Source of the DNA: Bacteroidales bacterium | GTDB taxonomy: Bacteria; Bacteroidota; Bacteroidia; Bacteroidales; UBA932 | Length of the DNA stretch: 64,000 nt | Direction: 5' to 3' | Assembly (NCBI GenBank): GCA_021371955.1 | Contig: JAJFVD010000012.1 | Span: 62,001-126,000, forward strand | Part shown: positions 28,473-37,225 of the stretch, one piece after another | Layout of the letters: each line of letters opens with the position of its first letter | How positions within the stretch are numbered: position 1 is the stretch's first letter | Position numbers and translations under genes: made by a program | Notes under the pieces: model-generated | The model's database searches: none | Told to the model about the DNA's origin: nothing | The model's input: the letters and a program-made list of their open reading frames with translations, nothing else

Positions 28473-29582
28473 TTTGTCAATCTGAATTTTTTCCCTTGCA
28501 GAAATAAAAATACATGGAGCATTTTCTTTGCCCATCCAGGAATTCTGCAATTCGGCTATTGTGTAGTTCTCTTTCTTTTTAGGACCTAAGTCAAATTCGT
28601 CCTGAGGAATATACTTATATGCATCTATCTTGTTAAAAACAAGAAATACAGGCTTGTTCTTTGCTCCTATTTCGTTTAAAGTATCGCGGACCACATTAAT
28701 CTGCTCTTCAAAATTAGGATGAGAGATATCTACAACGTGCATAAGGATATCGGATTCTCTAACCTCATCCAGGGTGCTTTTGAAAGATTCTACAAGCTGA
28801 TGTGGAAGTTTCCTTATAAAACCAACGGTGTCGCTGAGAAGAAACGGGACATTTTCGATAACAACTTTTCTCACAGTTGTATCAAGCGTTGCAAAAAGTT
28901 TATTTTCGGCAAAAACGTCACTTTTAGCCAGCAGGTTCATTAGTGTGCTTTTGCCCACATTTGTATACCCAACCAGAGAGATTCTAACCATATTGCCTCT
29001 GTTTCCCCTCTGTGAGGCCATCTGCTTGTCTATCTTCTTCAGTTGTTCTTTTAGCCGGCTGATTTTATCAAGAATTATACGGCGGTCGGTCTCTATCTGA
29101 CTCTCACCCGGACCTCTCATTCCTATACCGCCTCTCTGGCGCTCGAGGTGGGTCCACATTCTTGTCAGCCTGGGCAGCAGATACTGATACTGAGCAAGTT
29201 CTACCTGTGTTTTCGCATAAGCAGTCTTTGCTCTTTTTGCAAAAATGTCAAGTATGAGATTTGTTCTGTCAAGAATCCTGCATTCCAGTTCTCTTTCAAT
29301 GTTTCTTAACTGAGAGGGAGTCAGTTCATCATCGAATATTACAAGACTGATATTTTGTTCTTTGATATATGCCTTTAGCTCTTCGAGTTTGCCGGATCCA
29401 ATATACGTTTTAGGGTTTGGCTTATCTACTTTTTGAATGAATCTTTTGTCGGTAACAGCACCGGCAGTTTCTGCAAGAAACTCCAGCTCATCGAGATACT
29501 CAATGACTTTTTGTTCGTCTTCTTTTTGCTTGATAACGCCAACAAAAACGGCTTTTTCAATAAAATTGTCCTGTTCGGTCAT
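28398..29582 (-). CDS. hflX: Ribosome-splitting GTPase HflX
   Basis: HflX rescues stalled or stress-arrested ribosomes by splitting subunits. The 394-residue protein has the N-terminal HflX domain (DDELTPSQLRNIERE, a coiled region and the glycine-rich RGGIGMRGPGESQIETDRR), then the G domain with GYTNVGKSTLMNLL, DTVGFIRKLPHQLVESF and NKID. It ends AEIHAGRYPFDNFLW, as usual for the family, which supports the true stop at 28398 despite the 75-base overlap with the P1 peptidase gene. Confidence 0.95.
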   Translation of the reverse strand: MTEQDNFIEKAVFVGVIKQKEDEQKVIEYLDELEFLAETAGAVTDKRFIQKVDKPNPKTYIGSGKLEELKAYIKEQNISLVIFDDELTPSQLRNIERELECRILDRTNLILDIFAKRAKTAYAKTQVELAQYQYLLPRLTRMWTHLERQRGGIGMRGPGESQIETDRRIILDKISRLKEQLKKIDKQMASQRGNRGNMVRISLVGYTNVGKSTLMNLLAKSDVFAENKLFATLDTTVRKVVIENVPFLLSDTVGFIRKLPHQLVESFKSTLDEVRESDILMHVVDISHPNFEEQINVVRDTLNEIGAKNKPVFLVFNKIDAYKYIPQDEFDLGPKKKENYTIAELQNSWMGKENAPCIFISAREKIQIDKLRNDLYRMVAEIHAGRYPFDNFLW

Positions 29583-29596
29583 CTGTCTTTAGTAAA

Positions 29597-29627
29597 GAAA
29601 AGGCTGCTTCTTATGAGGCAGCCTTTG
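29597..29627 (-). terminator. Terminator downstream of tonB
   Basis: The inverted repeat AAAGGCTGC...GCAGCCTTT has a short loop, and on the minus strand it is followed by a T-rich run (TTTTCTTT). It separates tonB from hflX on the same strand. Confidence 0.75.
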
Positions 29628-29647
29628 TCCATATTTTTCAAAATTAA

Positions 29648-30340
29648 TTATCTTAATTGGAAAATAACAGGGAATGTGTAACGAACCTTAACTGGTTTGT
29701 TCCTTTGTTTTCCCGGTTTCCATTTAGGTGAAGAAGCAACAACGCGGGCAGCTTCTTTATCAAGTGAAGCATCAACTCCTCTGACAACCTTAACGTCACT
29801 AACACTACCATCGGTACCAACGAGGAACTGAAGTATAACACGACCCTGAACGCTATTTTCCTTAGCGATTTCGGGATAAACCAGTTTACTTGCAACCCAT
29901 TTTGTAAATGTATTTTCGTCACCACCCTGGAATGTTGGTTTTTCTTCTACAATTGTGAAAGGAATTTCTTCTTCTTCTATTACTTCTTCAACTGCTCCCT
30001 TAACATAATCCTTAATTTCCACGCCGAGTTTCTTGTCGTCCTCTGTGTTTATAATGAGGTCATTTTTGATGTTCATGTCATCATCAACAATTTCGATAAC
30101 GTCAGAAACAGTAGGAATTTTTGGCATTTCTGCAGGAGGAGGAGGGGTTTCATTTGTGATAGGGATTAACTCCTCTTCAATTACAACTGCGTTTTCAGTT
30201 CCGGTTTGTGCTGTGCTTTTATCGTAGCTTTTCCATTCGAAAGCCAGTAACACAAGTAAAAGTGTTGCAACCAGACCAATTTCCGTGAACAGCAGCTTCT
30301 TGTTTTCGAGATTTGCTTTAGGCGTTTTCTTTATTTCCAT
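29648..30340 (-). CDS. tonB: Energy transducer TonB family protein
   Basis: TonB couples the proton motive force to outer-membrane receptors. The 230-residue protein has an N-terminal anchor helix (about residues 19-37), an acidic/Pro-containing periplasmic linker (ITNETPPPPAEMPKIP), and a C-terminal TonB domain with VQGRVILQFLVGTDGSVSDV and VRYTFPVIFQLR. The linker is acid-rich rather than the Lys-Pro/Glu-Pro repeats of E. coli TonB, which is common in Bacteroidota. No ExbB/ExbD genes are adjacent. A -7 box TACTTTTG lies at 30409-30402 on the minus strand. Confidence 0.93.
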   Translation of the reverse strand: MEIKKTPKANLENKKLLFTEIGLVATLLLVLLAFEWKSYDKSTAQTGTENAVVIEEELIPITNETPPPPAEMPKIPTVSDVIEIVDDDMNIKNDLIINTEDDKKLGVEIKDYVKGAVEEVIEEEEIPFTIVEEKPTFQGGDENTFTKWVASKLVYPEIAKENSVQGRVILQFLVGTDGSVSDVKVVRGVDASLDKEAARVVASSPKWKPGKQRNKPVKVRYTFPVIFQLR

Positions 30341-30496
30341 GTCTTTGTTATGTATACAAATGGTTATCGAATTGTAAAATTAGAAAGAAATAATTATTTG
30401 ACAAAAGTAATTGTGGATAAACTTTTATAAAAAATTACTAAATGCAAGATAATGAGGAGAATAAATTTTTAAATGATTGTTAAAAACTTTTTAAAG

Positions 30497-30570
<74 letters not shown>

Positions 30571-30612
30571 ATATATTTTGCACAGCAAAGATGCAAAATA
30601 TTTTGAATTTTA

Positions 30613-31554
30613 CTAAATCAAATTCAGGTCTTTTAGCACCTGATTAGTTGACCTTACTGAATCTGCGCTCTTCTGGAATTCTGCCTTCTCTTCTGCATTG
30701 AGGTTGAGCTCAACAATTCTTTCCCATCCGTGCCTGCCCACAACTACAGGAACACCAAGGCAAATGTCTTCTTGTGAGAATTCTCCCTCAAGCAAAACGC
30801 TGCAAGGATAAATCTTTTTTTCATCGAGTACGATAGATCTGACAAGTGCTGCAGCTGCTGCACCGGGAGCATACCAGGCAGATGTTCCGAGGTGTTTTGT
30901 GAGAGTTGCACCACCAACCATAGTGTCTTTAGCTACCTGTGCAAGCACTTCGCCAGAAAGCAGTTCGTTTACAGGAATGCCTCTTAAGTTTGCAAATCTT
31001 GTCAGCGGAATCATGGTTGTATCTCCATGACCACCGATAACCATGCCGGCTACGTCACTTGCAGGAGAGTCCAGAGCTTTTCTTAAATAATATACGAATC
31101 TGTTACTGTCCAGGATTCCGCCCATGCCAATTACTTTGTTCTTGGCAAGCTTAGTCCTTTTCAGTGTTAAATAAGTCATTGTATCCATTGGGTTTGAAAT
31201 CATCACAAATACTGCATTAGGAGAGTATTTCAGTGCGTTTTCAACCACGTTGTTTACTATCTCTGCATTTGTGCTGATAAGCTCTTCCCTGGTCATACCG
31301 GGTTTACGGGGAAGGCCAGATGTAACAACAATTACCTTTGATTTTGCGGTCGCTTCATAATCATTTGTTACTCCTGTTATCTTCGTATCGAATCTGAGGA
31401 GCTTCGCGGTTTGCATCATATCAATCGCTTTTCCTTCTGCAATACCGGGTTTAATATCCAACAATACTATTTCACCAGCGAATTGCATCATATTCATTGC
31501 ATTGACACAAGTAGCTCCAACATTCCCGGCACCTATAACACTTACCTTTGACAT
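30613..31554 (-). CDS. mdh: Malate dehydrogenase
   Basis: This enzyme interconverts malate and oxaloacetate with NAD. The 313-residue protein has the Rossmann loop GAGNVGATCVNAMN (7-20), Asp of LLDIKPG, the Arg-rich substrate loop SGLPRKPGMTREEL (LDH-like MDH type), NPMDTMTYL, and the catalytic His in GGHGDTTMIP. The Arg in PRKPG where lactate dehydrogenase has Gln indicates malate specificity. In an anaerobe with FrdAB it fits the reductive branch from oxaloacetate to succinate. Confidence 0.95.
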   Translation of the reverse strand: MSKVSVIGAGNVGATCVNAMNMMQFAGEIVLLDIKPGIAEGKAIDMMQTAKLLRFDTKITGVTNDYEATAKSKVIVVTSGLPRKPGMTREELISTNAEIVNNVVENALKYSPNAVFVMISNPMDTMTYLTLKRTKLAKNKVIGMGGILDSNRFVYYLRKALDSPASDVAGMVIGGHGDTTMIPLTRFANLRGIPVNELLSGEVLAQVAKDTMVGGATLTKHLGTSAWYAPGAAAAALVRSIVLDEKKIYPCSVLLEGEFSQEDICLGVPVVVGRHGWERIVELNLNAEEKAEFQKSADSVRSTNQVLKDLNLI

Positions 31555-31584
31555 AATTTTAAAATTTTAATTTATATATTTTAG

Positions 31585-31592
31585 TAGTTTTG
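31585..31592 (+). promoter_or_regulatory. Candidate -7 box for the AhpD-ybeY-mnmG unit
   Basis: TAGTTTTG matches TAnnTTTG and lies 18 bases before the ATG at 31610. No TTTG element is present at the normal upstream distance. Confidence 0.4.
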
Positions 31593-31609
31593 CAGCAAAT
31601 AATAAAAAC

Positions 31610-31963
31610 ATGAATAGCGTTGAAGAATTCTGCACATATCGTGCCAAAATGAATAAGATAATTCTTGATTCTGACAATTTATTTTTTAAGCGATTTTATA
31701 ATCTTGACACCAGATGTTATGAAAGCGGAGCCTTGACATCGCAAACAAAAGAAATGCTTGGACTTGCAACGTCAATGGTGCTTCGGTGCGATGATTGTAT
31801 TAAATATCACCTTGAAAAATGTTTTGAACAAGGAGTGACAAGAGAGCAGCTTTTTGAAATTTTGTCGGTTGCGAACCTTGTTGGCGGTTCAATTGTTATT
31901 CCACACACAAGAAGGGCAGTCGAATACTGGGATTTGCTGGAAGATCAGAAAAACAATGGTTAA
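31610..31963 (+). CDS. AhpD-like carboxymuconolactone decarboxylase-family protein
   Basis: The 117-residue helical protein has RCDDCIKYHLEKCFEQG, with the CxxC and nearby His typical of AhpD-like peroxidase helpers, followed by the helical end AVEYWDL. It may act in peroxide or thiol redox reactions; a decarboxylase activity is unlikely for proteins of this subgroup. It overlaps the start of ybeY by eight bases, so the two are translationally coupled. Confidence 0.88.
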   Translation: MNSVEEFCTYRAKMNKIILDSDNLFFKRFYNLDTRCYESGALTSQTKEMLGLATSMVLRCDDCIKYHLEKCFEQGVTREQLFEILSVANLVGGSIVIPHTRRAVEYWDLLEDQKNNG

Positions 31964-32381
31964 ATACTTCAGAGAAGATACTCGTTTTGTTTTCAAAGGA
32001 CGGAGGGACAATAACGAATGGATTAAGGGTGTTATTGCATCCGAATCAGATAATGTTAAATTAAGATCAGGAGATATTAATATTATTTTCTGTTCAGATG
32101 AATATTTACTTGAATTAAACAAAAAGTACCTGTCACATGATTTTTATACCGATATTATAACATTTGACAATTGCTCAAACCAGATTATTTCTGGAGATTT
32201 GTTTATCAGCATCGACAGAGTAAGGGAAAATTCAAAAACGTATTCTTCATCTTTTGATGAAGAACTCCACAGAGTTATTGTTCATGGGCTGCTGCATCTC
32301 CTGGGTTACAAAGACAAAACTAAGGCTCAGAGTAAAGTAATGAGAGAGAAAGAAAGTTTTTATTTAAACTTAAGATATTAA
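31956..32381 (+). CDS. ybeY: Endoribonuclease YbeY (rRNA maturation factor)
   Basis: YbeY is a metal-dependent RNase involved in 16S rRNA 3' end maturation and ribosome quality control. The start at 31956 (MVKYFRE) gives 141 residues and overlaps the previous gene; a longer in-frame reading from 31854 lies inside that gene and is rejected. Conserved features are YLLELNKKYLSHDFYTDIITF and the metal site HGLLHLLGYKD. The third His of the usual H-x3-H-x5-H motif is Asp here, after Lys. mnmG begins at the next base after the stop. Confidence 0.92.
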   Translation: MVKYFREDTRFVFKGRRDNNEWIKGVIASESDNVKLRSGDINIIFCSDEYLLELNKKYLSHDFYTDIITFDNCSNQIISGDLFISIDRVRENSKTYSSSFDEELHRVIVHGLLHLLGYKDKTKAQSKVMREKESFYLNLRY

Positions 32382-34460
32382 ATGACAGACAGCTACGACA
32401 TAATAGTTATTGGAGCGGGACATGCCGGATGTGAAGCAGCACATGCAGCTGCAAAAATGGGCTCGAAAGTCCTTCTTTTAACTATGGACATGAATAAGAT
32501 TGCTCAAATGTCTTGTAATCCTGCAATTGGCGGAATAGCTAAAGGTCAGATTGTTAGAGAAATAGATGCTTTGGGCGGTTGTTCAGGAGCTGTTACAGAT
32601 GCAAGTACCCTCCAATTCCGGATGCTAAACCGCTCTAAAGGACCTGCGATGTGGAGCCCGAGGGCGCAATGCGACAGACAGCACTATTCATTGAACTGGA
32701 GATATATTTTAGAAAACACTCCAAACTTAAATATCTGGCAGGATACTGTTGTCTCTTTTATTTTCGATAATAATACTGTCACTGGTGTTACGACAGAGCT
32801 CGGCGCTTCCTTTAGCGCTAAATCTGTAATTCTTACAGCAGGGACATTTTTAAACGGTAAGCTGTTTATTGGTCTTAATACCGCTGATGGCGGGAGAGTA
32901 GGAGAGCTTCCTTCTCTTCACCTTTCGGAGCAACTTTTAAGTAAGGGGTTTTTAGTTGAAAAAATGAAGACAGGGACTCCTCCCAGAATTGATGCAAGAT
33001 CAGTTGATTTATCAAAACTTGAGATTCAGCCAGGCGACACCAATCCGGAGAAGTTTTCTTTTTTGAATATTCCGTCCCCTATTCAAGGCTCGGTAAACCA
33101 GATGAGCTGTTACATGGTTCACACCAATAGCAAGGTACACGAAATTCTGAAAGATGGCTTTCAATTTTCCCCTCTCTTTTCAGGTAAAATATCTGGTAAG
33201 GGGCCGAGATATTGTCCAAGCATTGAGGATAAGCTAAGAACTTTTTCAGATAAGGATTCTCACCAACTTTTTTTAGAGCCGGAAGGATGGAATACAAACG
33301 AATATTATCTTCAGGGATTTTCTTCATCTTTACCTCTCGATGTTCAATATGCAGCTCTTAGAGCGATACCGGGATTTGAGAAAGTAATTATTTTCAGACC
33401 AGCCTACGCTGTAGAGTATGATTACTTTCCTCCAACGCAGTTGAACCATACTCTGGAAACTAAGATTATTTCCAATCTTTACTTTGCGGGCCAGGTTAAC
33501 GGGACTACTGGTTATGAGGAAGCGGCCGCACAAGGATTAATTGCAGGAATTAATGCACATTTAAAGTTGTCCGGGAAAGATCCATTGATTCTAAAGCGCG
33601 ATCAGGCTTATATTGGCGTTTTAATAGATGACCTGGTAACAAAAGGAGTTGACGAGCCTTACAGGATGTTTACCTCACGTGCCGAATACAGAATTTTACT
33701 TAGGCAGGATAATGCAGACCTCCGGCTCACAAATATTGGTTATAAAATTGGTCTAGCTTCTCACGAAAGATTCAGGCTAATCAATAAAAAATATGAATTA
33801 ATCAATGATATTATTGATTTTTTAACTACTGCTACAATCTCACCTGACGAGGCAAATCCTTTTCTCGAAAGAATTAGCACAACCACGATCAATCAAAAAA
33901 AGAAGATTTCCGAAATTTTAAGCAGGCCTCAGGTCGATTTAAAATCGCTAATTGAAATTGTTCCACGTGGAACGATTGAAAATTATTTGGCTGAAAAGGC
34001 AAATTCATCGATAAATGCACCTCAGATATTAGAGATTTTATTCGATGCAGATAAAGAAGAGAACGCAGCAAGTAATTCTCTATTAAATAATGATATATCT
34101 TCCCTGACCGAAACTTTTTCTACCCTGGCTGCCGACCTTTTATTACCTTATCAGAATAATGCCTACGACGGTGCTGTTTCGGGTGTAAAAATTATTAAGA
34201 AGGAGATACTTGAATCTGTCGAAATCCTCATTAAGTATAAAGGATATATAGACAGAGAGAAGAGAATTGCCGATAAGATATTAAAATTGGAAGAGATTAA
34301 GATTCCTGAAAAGTTTGATTATTCAAGCCTTACTTCGTTGTCTATTGAATCAAGGCAAAAGCTCCAAAAACAAAGACCAAAAACAATATCGCAAGCATCA
34401 AGAATTCCGGGAGTTTCTCCTGCAGATATATCTATTCTGCTTGTATATTTCGGTAGATAG
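32382..34460 (+). CDS. mnmG: tRNA uridine-5-carboxymethylaminomethyl synthesis enzyme MnmG (GidA)
   Basis: With MnmE, this FAD enzyme makes the cmnm5 modification on wobble uridine of several tRNAs. The FAD loop [17 protein letters not shown] lies at residues 8-24, and [22 protein letters not shown] and [11 protein letters not shown] follow. The C-terminal helical domain ends with [27 protein letters not shown] sequence (given in two parts: [11 protein letters not shown] and [10 protein letters not shown]). At 692 residues it is about 60 longer than usual. The extra residues lie between SRPQVDL (about 514) and [11 protein letters not shown] (about 612). A parS-like site is embedded at codons about 526-531. 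Confidence 0.95.
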   Translation: MTDSYDIIVIGAGHAGCEAAHAAAKMGSKVLLLTMDMNKIAQMSCNPAIGGIAKGQIVREIDALGGCSGAVTDASTLQFRMLNRSKGPAMWSPRAQCDRQHYSLNWRYILENTPNLNIWQDTVVSFIFDNNTVTGVTTELGASFSAKSVILTAGTFLNGKLFIGLNTADGGRVGELPSLHLSEQLLSKGFLVEKMKTGTPPRIDARSVDLSKLEIQPGDTNPEKFSFLNIPSPIQGSVNQMSCYMVHTNSKVHEILKDGFQFSPLFSGKISGKGPRYCPSIEDKLRTFSDKDSHQLFLEPEGWNTNEYYLQGFSSSLPLDVQYAALRAIPGFEKVIIFRPAYAVEYDYFPPTQLNHTLETKIISNLYFAGQVNGTTGYEEAAAQGLIAGINAHLKLSGKDPLILKRDQAYIGVLIDDLVTKGVDEPYRMFTSRAEYRILLRQDNADLRLTNIGYKIGLASHERFRLINKKYELINDIIDFLTTATISPDEANPFLERISTTTINQKKKISEILSRPQVDLKSLIEIVPRGTIENYLAEKANSSINAPQILEILFDADKEENAASNSLLNNDISSLTETFSTLAADLLLPYQNNAYDGAVSGVKIIKKEILESVEILIKYKGYIDREKRIADKILKLEEIKIPEKFDYSSLTSLSIESRQKLQKQRPKTISQASRIPGVSPADISILLVYFGR
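33959..33974. promoter_or_regulatory. parS-like ParB-binding site inside mnmG
   Basis: TGTTCCACGTGGAACG matches 15 of 16 positions of the parS palindrome TGTTCCACGTGGAACA known from many bacteria. It encodes VPRGT in MnmG. A second such site lies 520 bases downstream. Confidence 0.75.
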
Positions 34461-34478
34461 CAAGATAATAGCGGTTAT

Positions 34479-34494
34479 TGTTCCTCGTGGAACA
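34479..34494. promoter_or_regulatory. parS-like ParB-binding site after mnmG
   Basis: TGTTCCTCGTGGAACA matches 15 of 16 parS positions and sits in the short gap between mnmG and the convergent GNAT gene. It is not a terminator: there is no T-tract. Confidence 0.75.
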
Positions 34495-34502
34495 TGTTGA
34501 TA

Positions 34503-35426
34503 TTATTCCATTGGAAGAGAGAGGTGGAGTTTGTCAATTGATTGTGCAATACCATCCTTTAATTCCATAAAAAGCGCTGCCAGTTCCGTGCTGGAGCCTG
34601 GCAATTTTTCATATCCATAGCCAGGAAGATCCGCTTTTACAACATAAGTCTCGCTTCTTCCGGTAAACCTCAATACTGAATAAATATCTTGAAAATCGTC
34701 CGTAGTAGATGCGTTGCTTTCAAGGATTTTGAAGATATTTCCGGAGATATCCGTTTCATCCGGGTATCCTATGACGTAAATGCGCTTTGTAAGTCCCTCA
34801 ATTGTGATTTTTTCGAATTCAAATGCATTTCCATTTCTATCCAATACCTCGGAAAGGGCATATCTGAGGATTGAAAGTGGCCACATGAAGCAGGATTTTG
34901 ATAATTGATCTTCTCGTAATTTAGCAAGACGCTCAGGAGAAAGTTGTTTAACAGAGCCGATTATCTTTTGATATCTCCAACTGATGGATGCCTTATCTAT
35001 TTGCTCAAAGTACTGTTTATACGAAGATTTATGCAGCTCTTTTTCAAAGCCAAGCTTTTGATAGAGCTCAAAAAGGCCGACTGTTGCGGGCTTTACCAAC
35101 AAATACGAATAGCCGTTAATCTTAAGGTAATCAATAGCTTTCTCAATAATAATCCGGGAATAGGAGTTGCCTCTTTGGCCCGGTAGAGTACCTACTCCAT
35201 AAAGATAACCGCCCGAAATATTTTCTCCATTTAAAATAGCGTATGAAGGAATGACAGAAGCACAGGAGTAAATATCGCCATTTTCTTTCCCCAGTACCCA
35301 TGTTTTGGTATGAGGGAGGCAATGGTTTAGGTATTTATATATATAATCCTCATCATCAGTGAAACAAGCTCGCCATATCTCAGCTATATGTTCTCTGTCT
35401 TTGATTGTGGCTTCCCGTACTACCAT
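34503..35426 (-). CDS. GNAT-family N-acetyltransferase (Eis-like)
   Basis: The N-terminal half of the 307-residue protein is a GNAT domain: VREATIKDREHIAEIW, then YLYGVGTLPGQRGNSYSR, which holds the acetyl-CoA pyrophosphate loop, and LGF near residue 130. The second half is divergent, as in two-domain Eis-like proteins. The acceptor substrate is unknown. Its stop is four bases away from the upstream acyl-CoA synthetase gene's end region on the same strand (start 35426, next gene end 35430), so the two form an operon. Confidence 0.8.
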   Translation of the reverse strand: MVVREATIKDREHIAEIWRACFTDDEDYIYKYLNHCLPHTKTWVLGKENGDIYSCASVIPSYAILNGENISGGYLYGVGTLPGQRGNSYSRIIIEKAIDYLKINGYSYLLVKPATVGLFELYQKLGFEKELHKSSYKQYFEQIDKASISWRYQKIIGSVKQLSPERLAKLREDQLSKSCFMWPLSILRYALSEVLDRNGNAFEFEKITIEGLTKRIYVIGYPDETDISGNIFKILESNASTTDDFQDIYSVLRFTGRSETYVVKADLPGYGYEKLPGSSTELAALFMELKDGIAQSIDKLHLSLPME

Positions 35427-35429
35427 TTT

Positions 35430-37202
35430 CTATTCGTTCTTATAAATATCAGCAATTAGATCGGCATATTTTGCCCTTATTTTAGTTCTTTTCAGCTTCA
35501 AAGTCTGTGAAAGCATGTCGTTTAGCGGAGTCCATTCGTCAATTATCAGCTTAGGTCTTTTAATTTGTTCATGAATAGCCAGGCTGCTATTAACCTTTTC
35601 AATCTCCTTATTGATTTTTTTAATGACTTCTGGCTTAGATATAAGGTCAATATTATCTGCATATTGAATCTTATGTTTGGCAGCCCAGAAATGAAGCCCG
35701 TTTATATTCGGAATTATTATTGCTGATGCAAATTTTTGATTTTCACCAATAACCATACAGTTTTCAATATAGGAAGACTCTTTTAACAGGTTCTCAATTA
35801 CTTGAGGAGCAACATATTTGCCTGCCGAAAGTTTGAATATCTCTTTCTTCCTGTCGGTTATTTTCAGGAAGATCTTATCTACCATTACTCCGATGTCTCC
35901 TGTATGCAGCCAGCCCTCGCTGTCAATAACCTCCTTAGTATATTCCGGGTCTTTATAGTAACCAAGCATAATGTGAGGGCCTCGTGAAAGAATTTCTCCG
36001 TCTTCTGCAATTTTCAGCTCTGTTCCTTCCATTGCTTTGCCAACAGTTCCGATTTTAATAATCATCTCTTTAGGATTATTGACAGCAATAACCGGGGAGG
36101 CTTCTGTCATGCCGTAACCCTCAAATACATACATTTTTGCAGCAGTAAAGAGCCTGATTATCTTAGCCTGAATTGCAGAACCGCCGGAAACAACCAGCAT
36201 CTCTTTTCCTCCAAGTTTCTCTCTCCATTTGCTATATACAAGCTTGTCTGCAATTGAGTACCTGAGTTTGTATAATGGACTTTTCTTTGAATAATCAAAT
36301 TTGCATGCAATCGAAAATGCCCAGTTGTATATAAGTTTTTTAATCCCGCTTAAGTCTTTTCCAGCACTTTCAAATTTTGCAAACATCATCTCCAGTACTC
36401 TTGGGACGGCACAAAATCCATCTGCCTTGCAGTCGGCGAGATCTGCAGCAATAGTTGACAGACTCTCGGCATAGTAGATGCTTATCCCAAGATATTGGTA
36501 GTCGTAATTCATACTGCGCTCGTAGATATGGCACAGAGGCAGGAAACTAAGCATTTTATGCCTGTAGTCTCTTATTTGCTGTACGGCTGTTCCAATAAAC
36601 TCAAAAACGAGATTTCTATGGGAGAGCATTACCCCTTTAGGAGTGCCAGTAGTCCCGGAAGTATAAATAATAGTAGCTAACTCATTCTCACCTATTTCGG
36701 CCTTGTTTTTCTTTATTGTCTCTTCAAATTTAGCCGCATTCTCTTCTCCCAGCTTGTATAAATCGTCAATAGACTCATATCCGGCGACATGTTCCAATGT
36801 GTATACCTTGATAGGGTGATCTGCCTTTTCAATAAACGGAACAAGCTTTTTTACGAGAGCATCATTGCCAAGGATTACAACCTTTGCGTCGCTGTGGTTA
36901 AAAATATGCTTATAGTCTTCGTTACTCATTGTTGTGTAAACGGGAACATATACCAGGTTTGCAAGGGTAAGGCCCATATCAATGAAATTCCACTCCGGCC
37001 TGTTCGCGCAAATGGCAATTACTTTGTCTTCCTTTTTAAGGCCAATAGAAAGAAAAGCGTAAGCAAGCTTATGGGAATAGTCGTAATAGTCTTTGCAAGA
37101 GTATTTTATCCACTTACCATTGAATTTTCTGCTCAGAATATCGTCTTTAGGATATTGTGTAACCAGATTTTCTAAAAGATCAAATGTTCTTTTAACTTCC
37201 AT
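35430..37202 (-). CDS. Long-chain fatty-acid/AMP-dependent acyl-CoA synthetase
   Basis: This is an ANL-superfamily ligase that activates a carboxylic acid as acyl-AMP and transfers it to CoA. The 590-residue protein shows the P-loop IIYTSGTTGTPKGVMLSH (about residue 183), YGMTEASPV, the hinge Asp in GWLHTGDIG and TDRKKEIFKLSAGKYV with the C-terminal domain Lys. It is like the FadD15/ACSL-type long-chain synthetases of Bacteroidota. It is followed on the same strand by the GNAT gene after three bases. Confidence 0.92.
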   Translation of the reverse strand: MEVKRTFDLLENLVTQYPKDDILSRKFNGKWIKYSCKDYYDYSHKLAYAFLSIGLKKEDKVIAICANRPEWNFIDMGLTLANLVYVPVYTTMSNEDYKHIFNHSDAKVVILGNDALVKKLVPFIEKADHPIKVYTLEHVAGYESIDDLYKLGEENAAKFEETIKKNKAEIGENELATIIYTSGTTGTPKGVMLSHRNLVFEFIGTAVQQIRDYRHKMLSFLPLCHIYERSMNYDYQYLGISIYYAESLSTIAADLADCKADGFCAVPRVLEMMFAKFESAGKDLSGIKKLIYNWAFSIACKFDYSKKSPLYKLRYSIADKLVYSKWREKLGGKEMLVVSGGSAIQAKIIRLFTAAKMYVFEGYGMTEASPVIAVNNPKEMIIKIGTVGKAMEGTELKIAEDGEILSRGPHIMLGYYKDPEYTKEVIDSEGWLHTGDIGVMVDKIFLKITDRKKEIFKLSAGKYVAPQVIENLLKESSYIENCMVIGENQKFASAIIIPNINGLHFWAAKHKIQYADNIDLISKPEVIKKINKEIEKVNSSLAIHEQIKRPKLIIDEWTPLNDMLSQTLKLKRTKIRAKYADLIADIYKNE

Positions 37203-37225
37203 AGTTTTAGATTGGGGGTTTAAGT

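Noticed and set aside
30412..30420. Exact DnaA 9-mer TTATCCACA (minus strand) near tonB
   Set aside because: A single 9-mer in AT-rich DNA is expected by chance at about this frequency in 64 kb; no cluster surrounds it.
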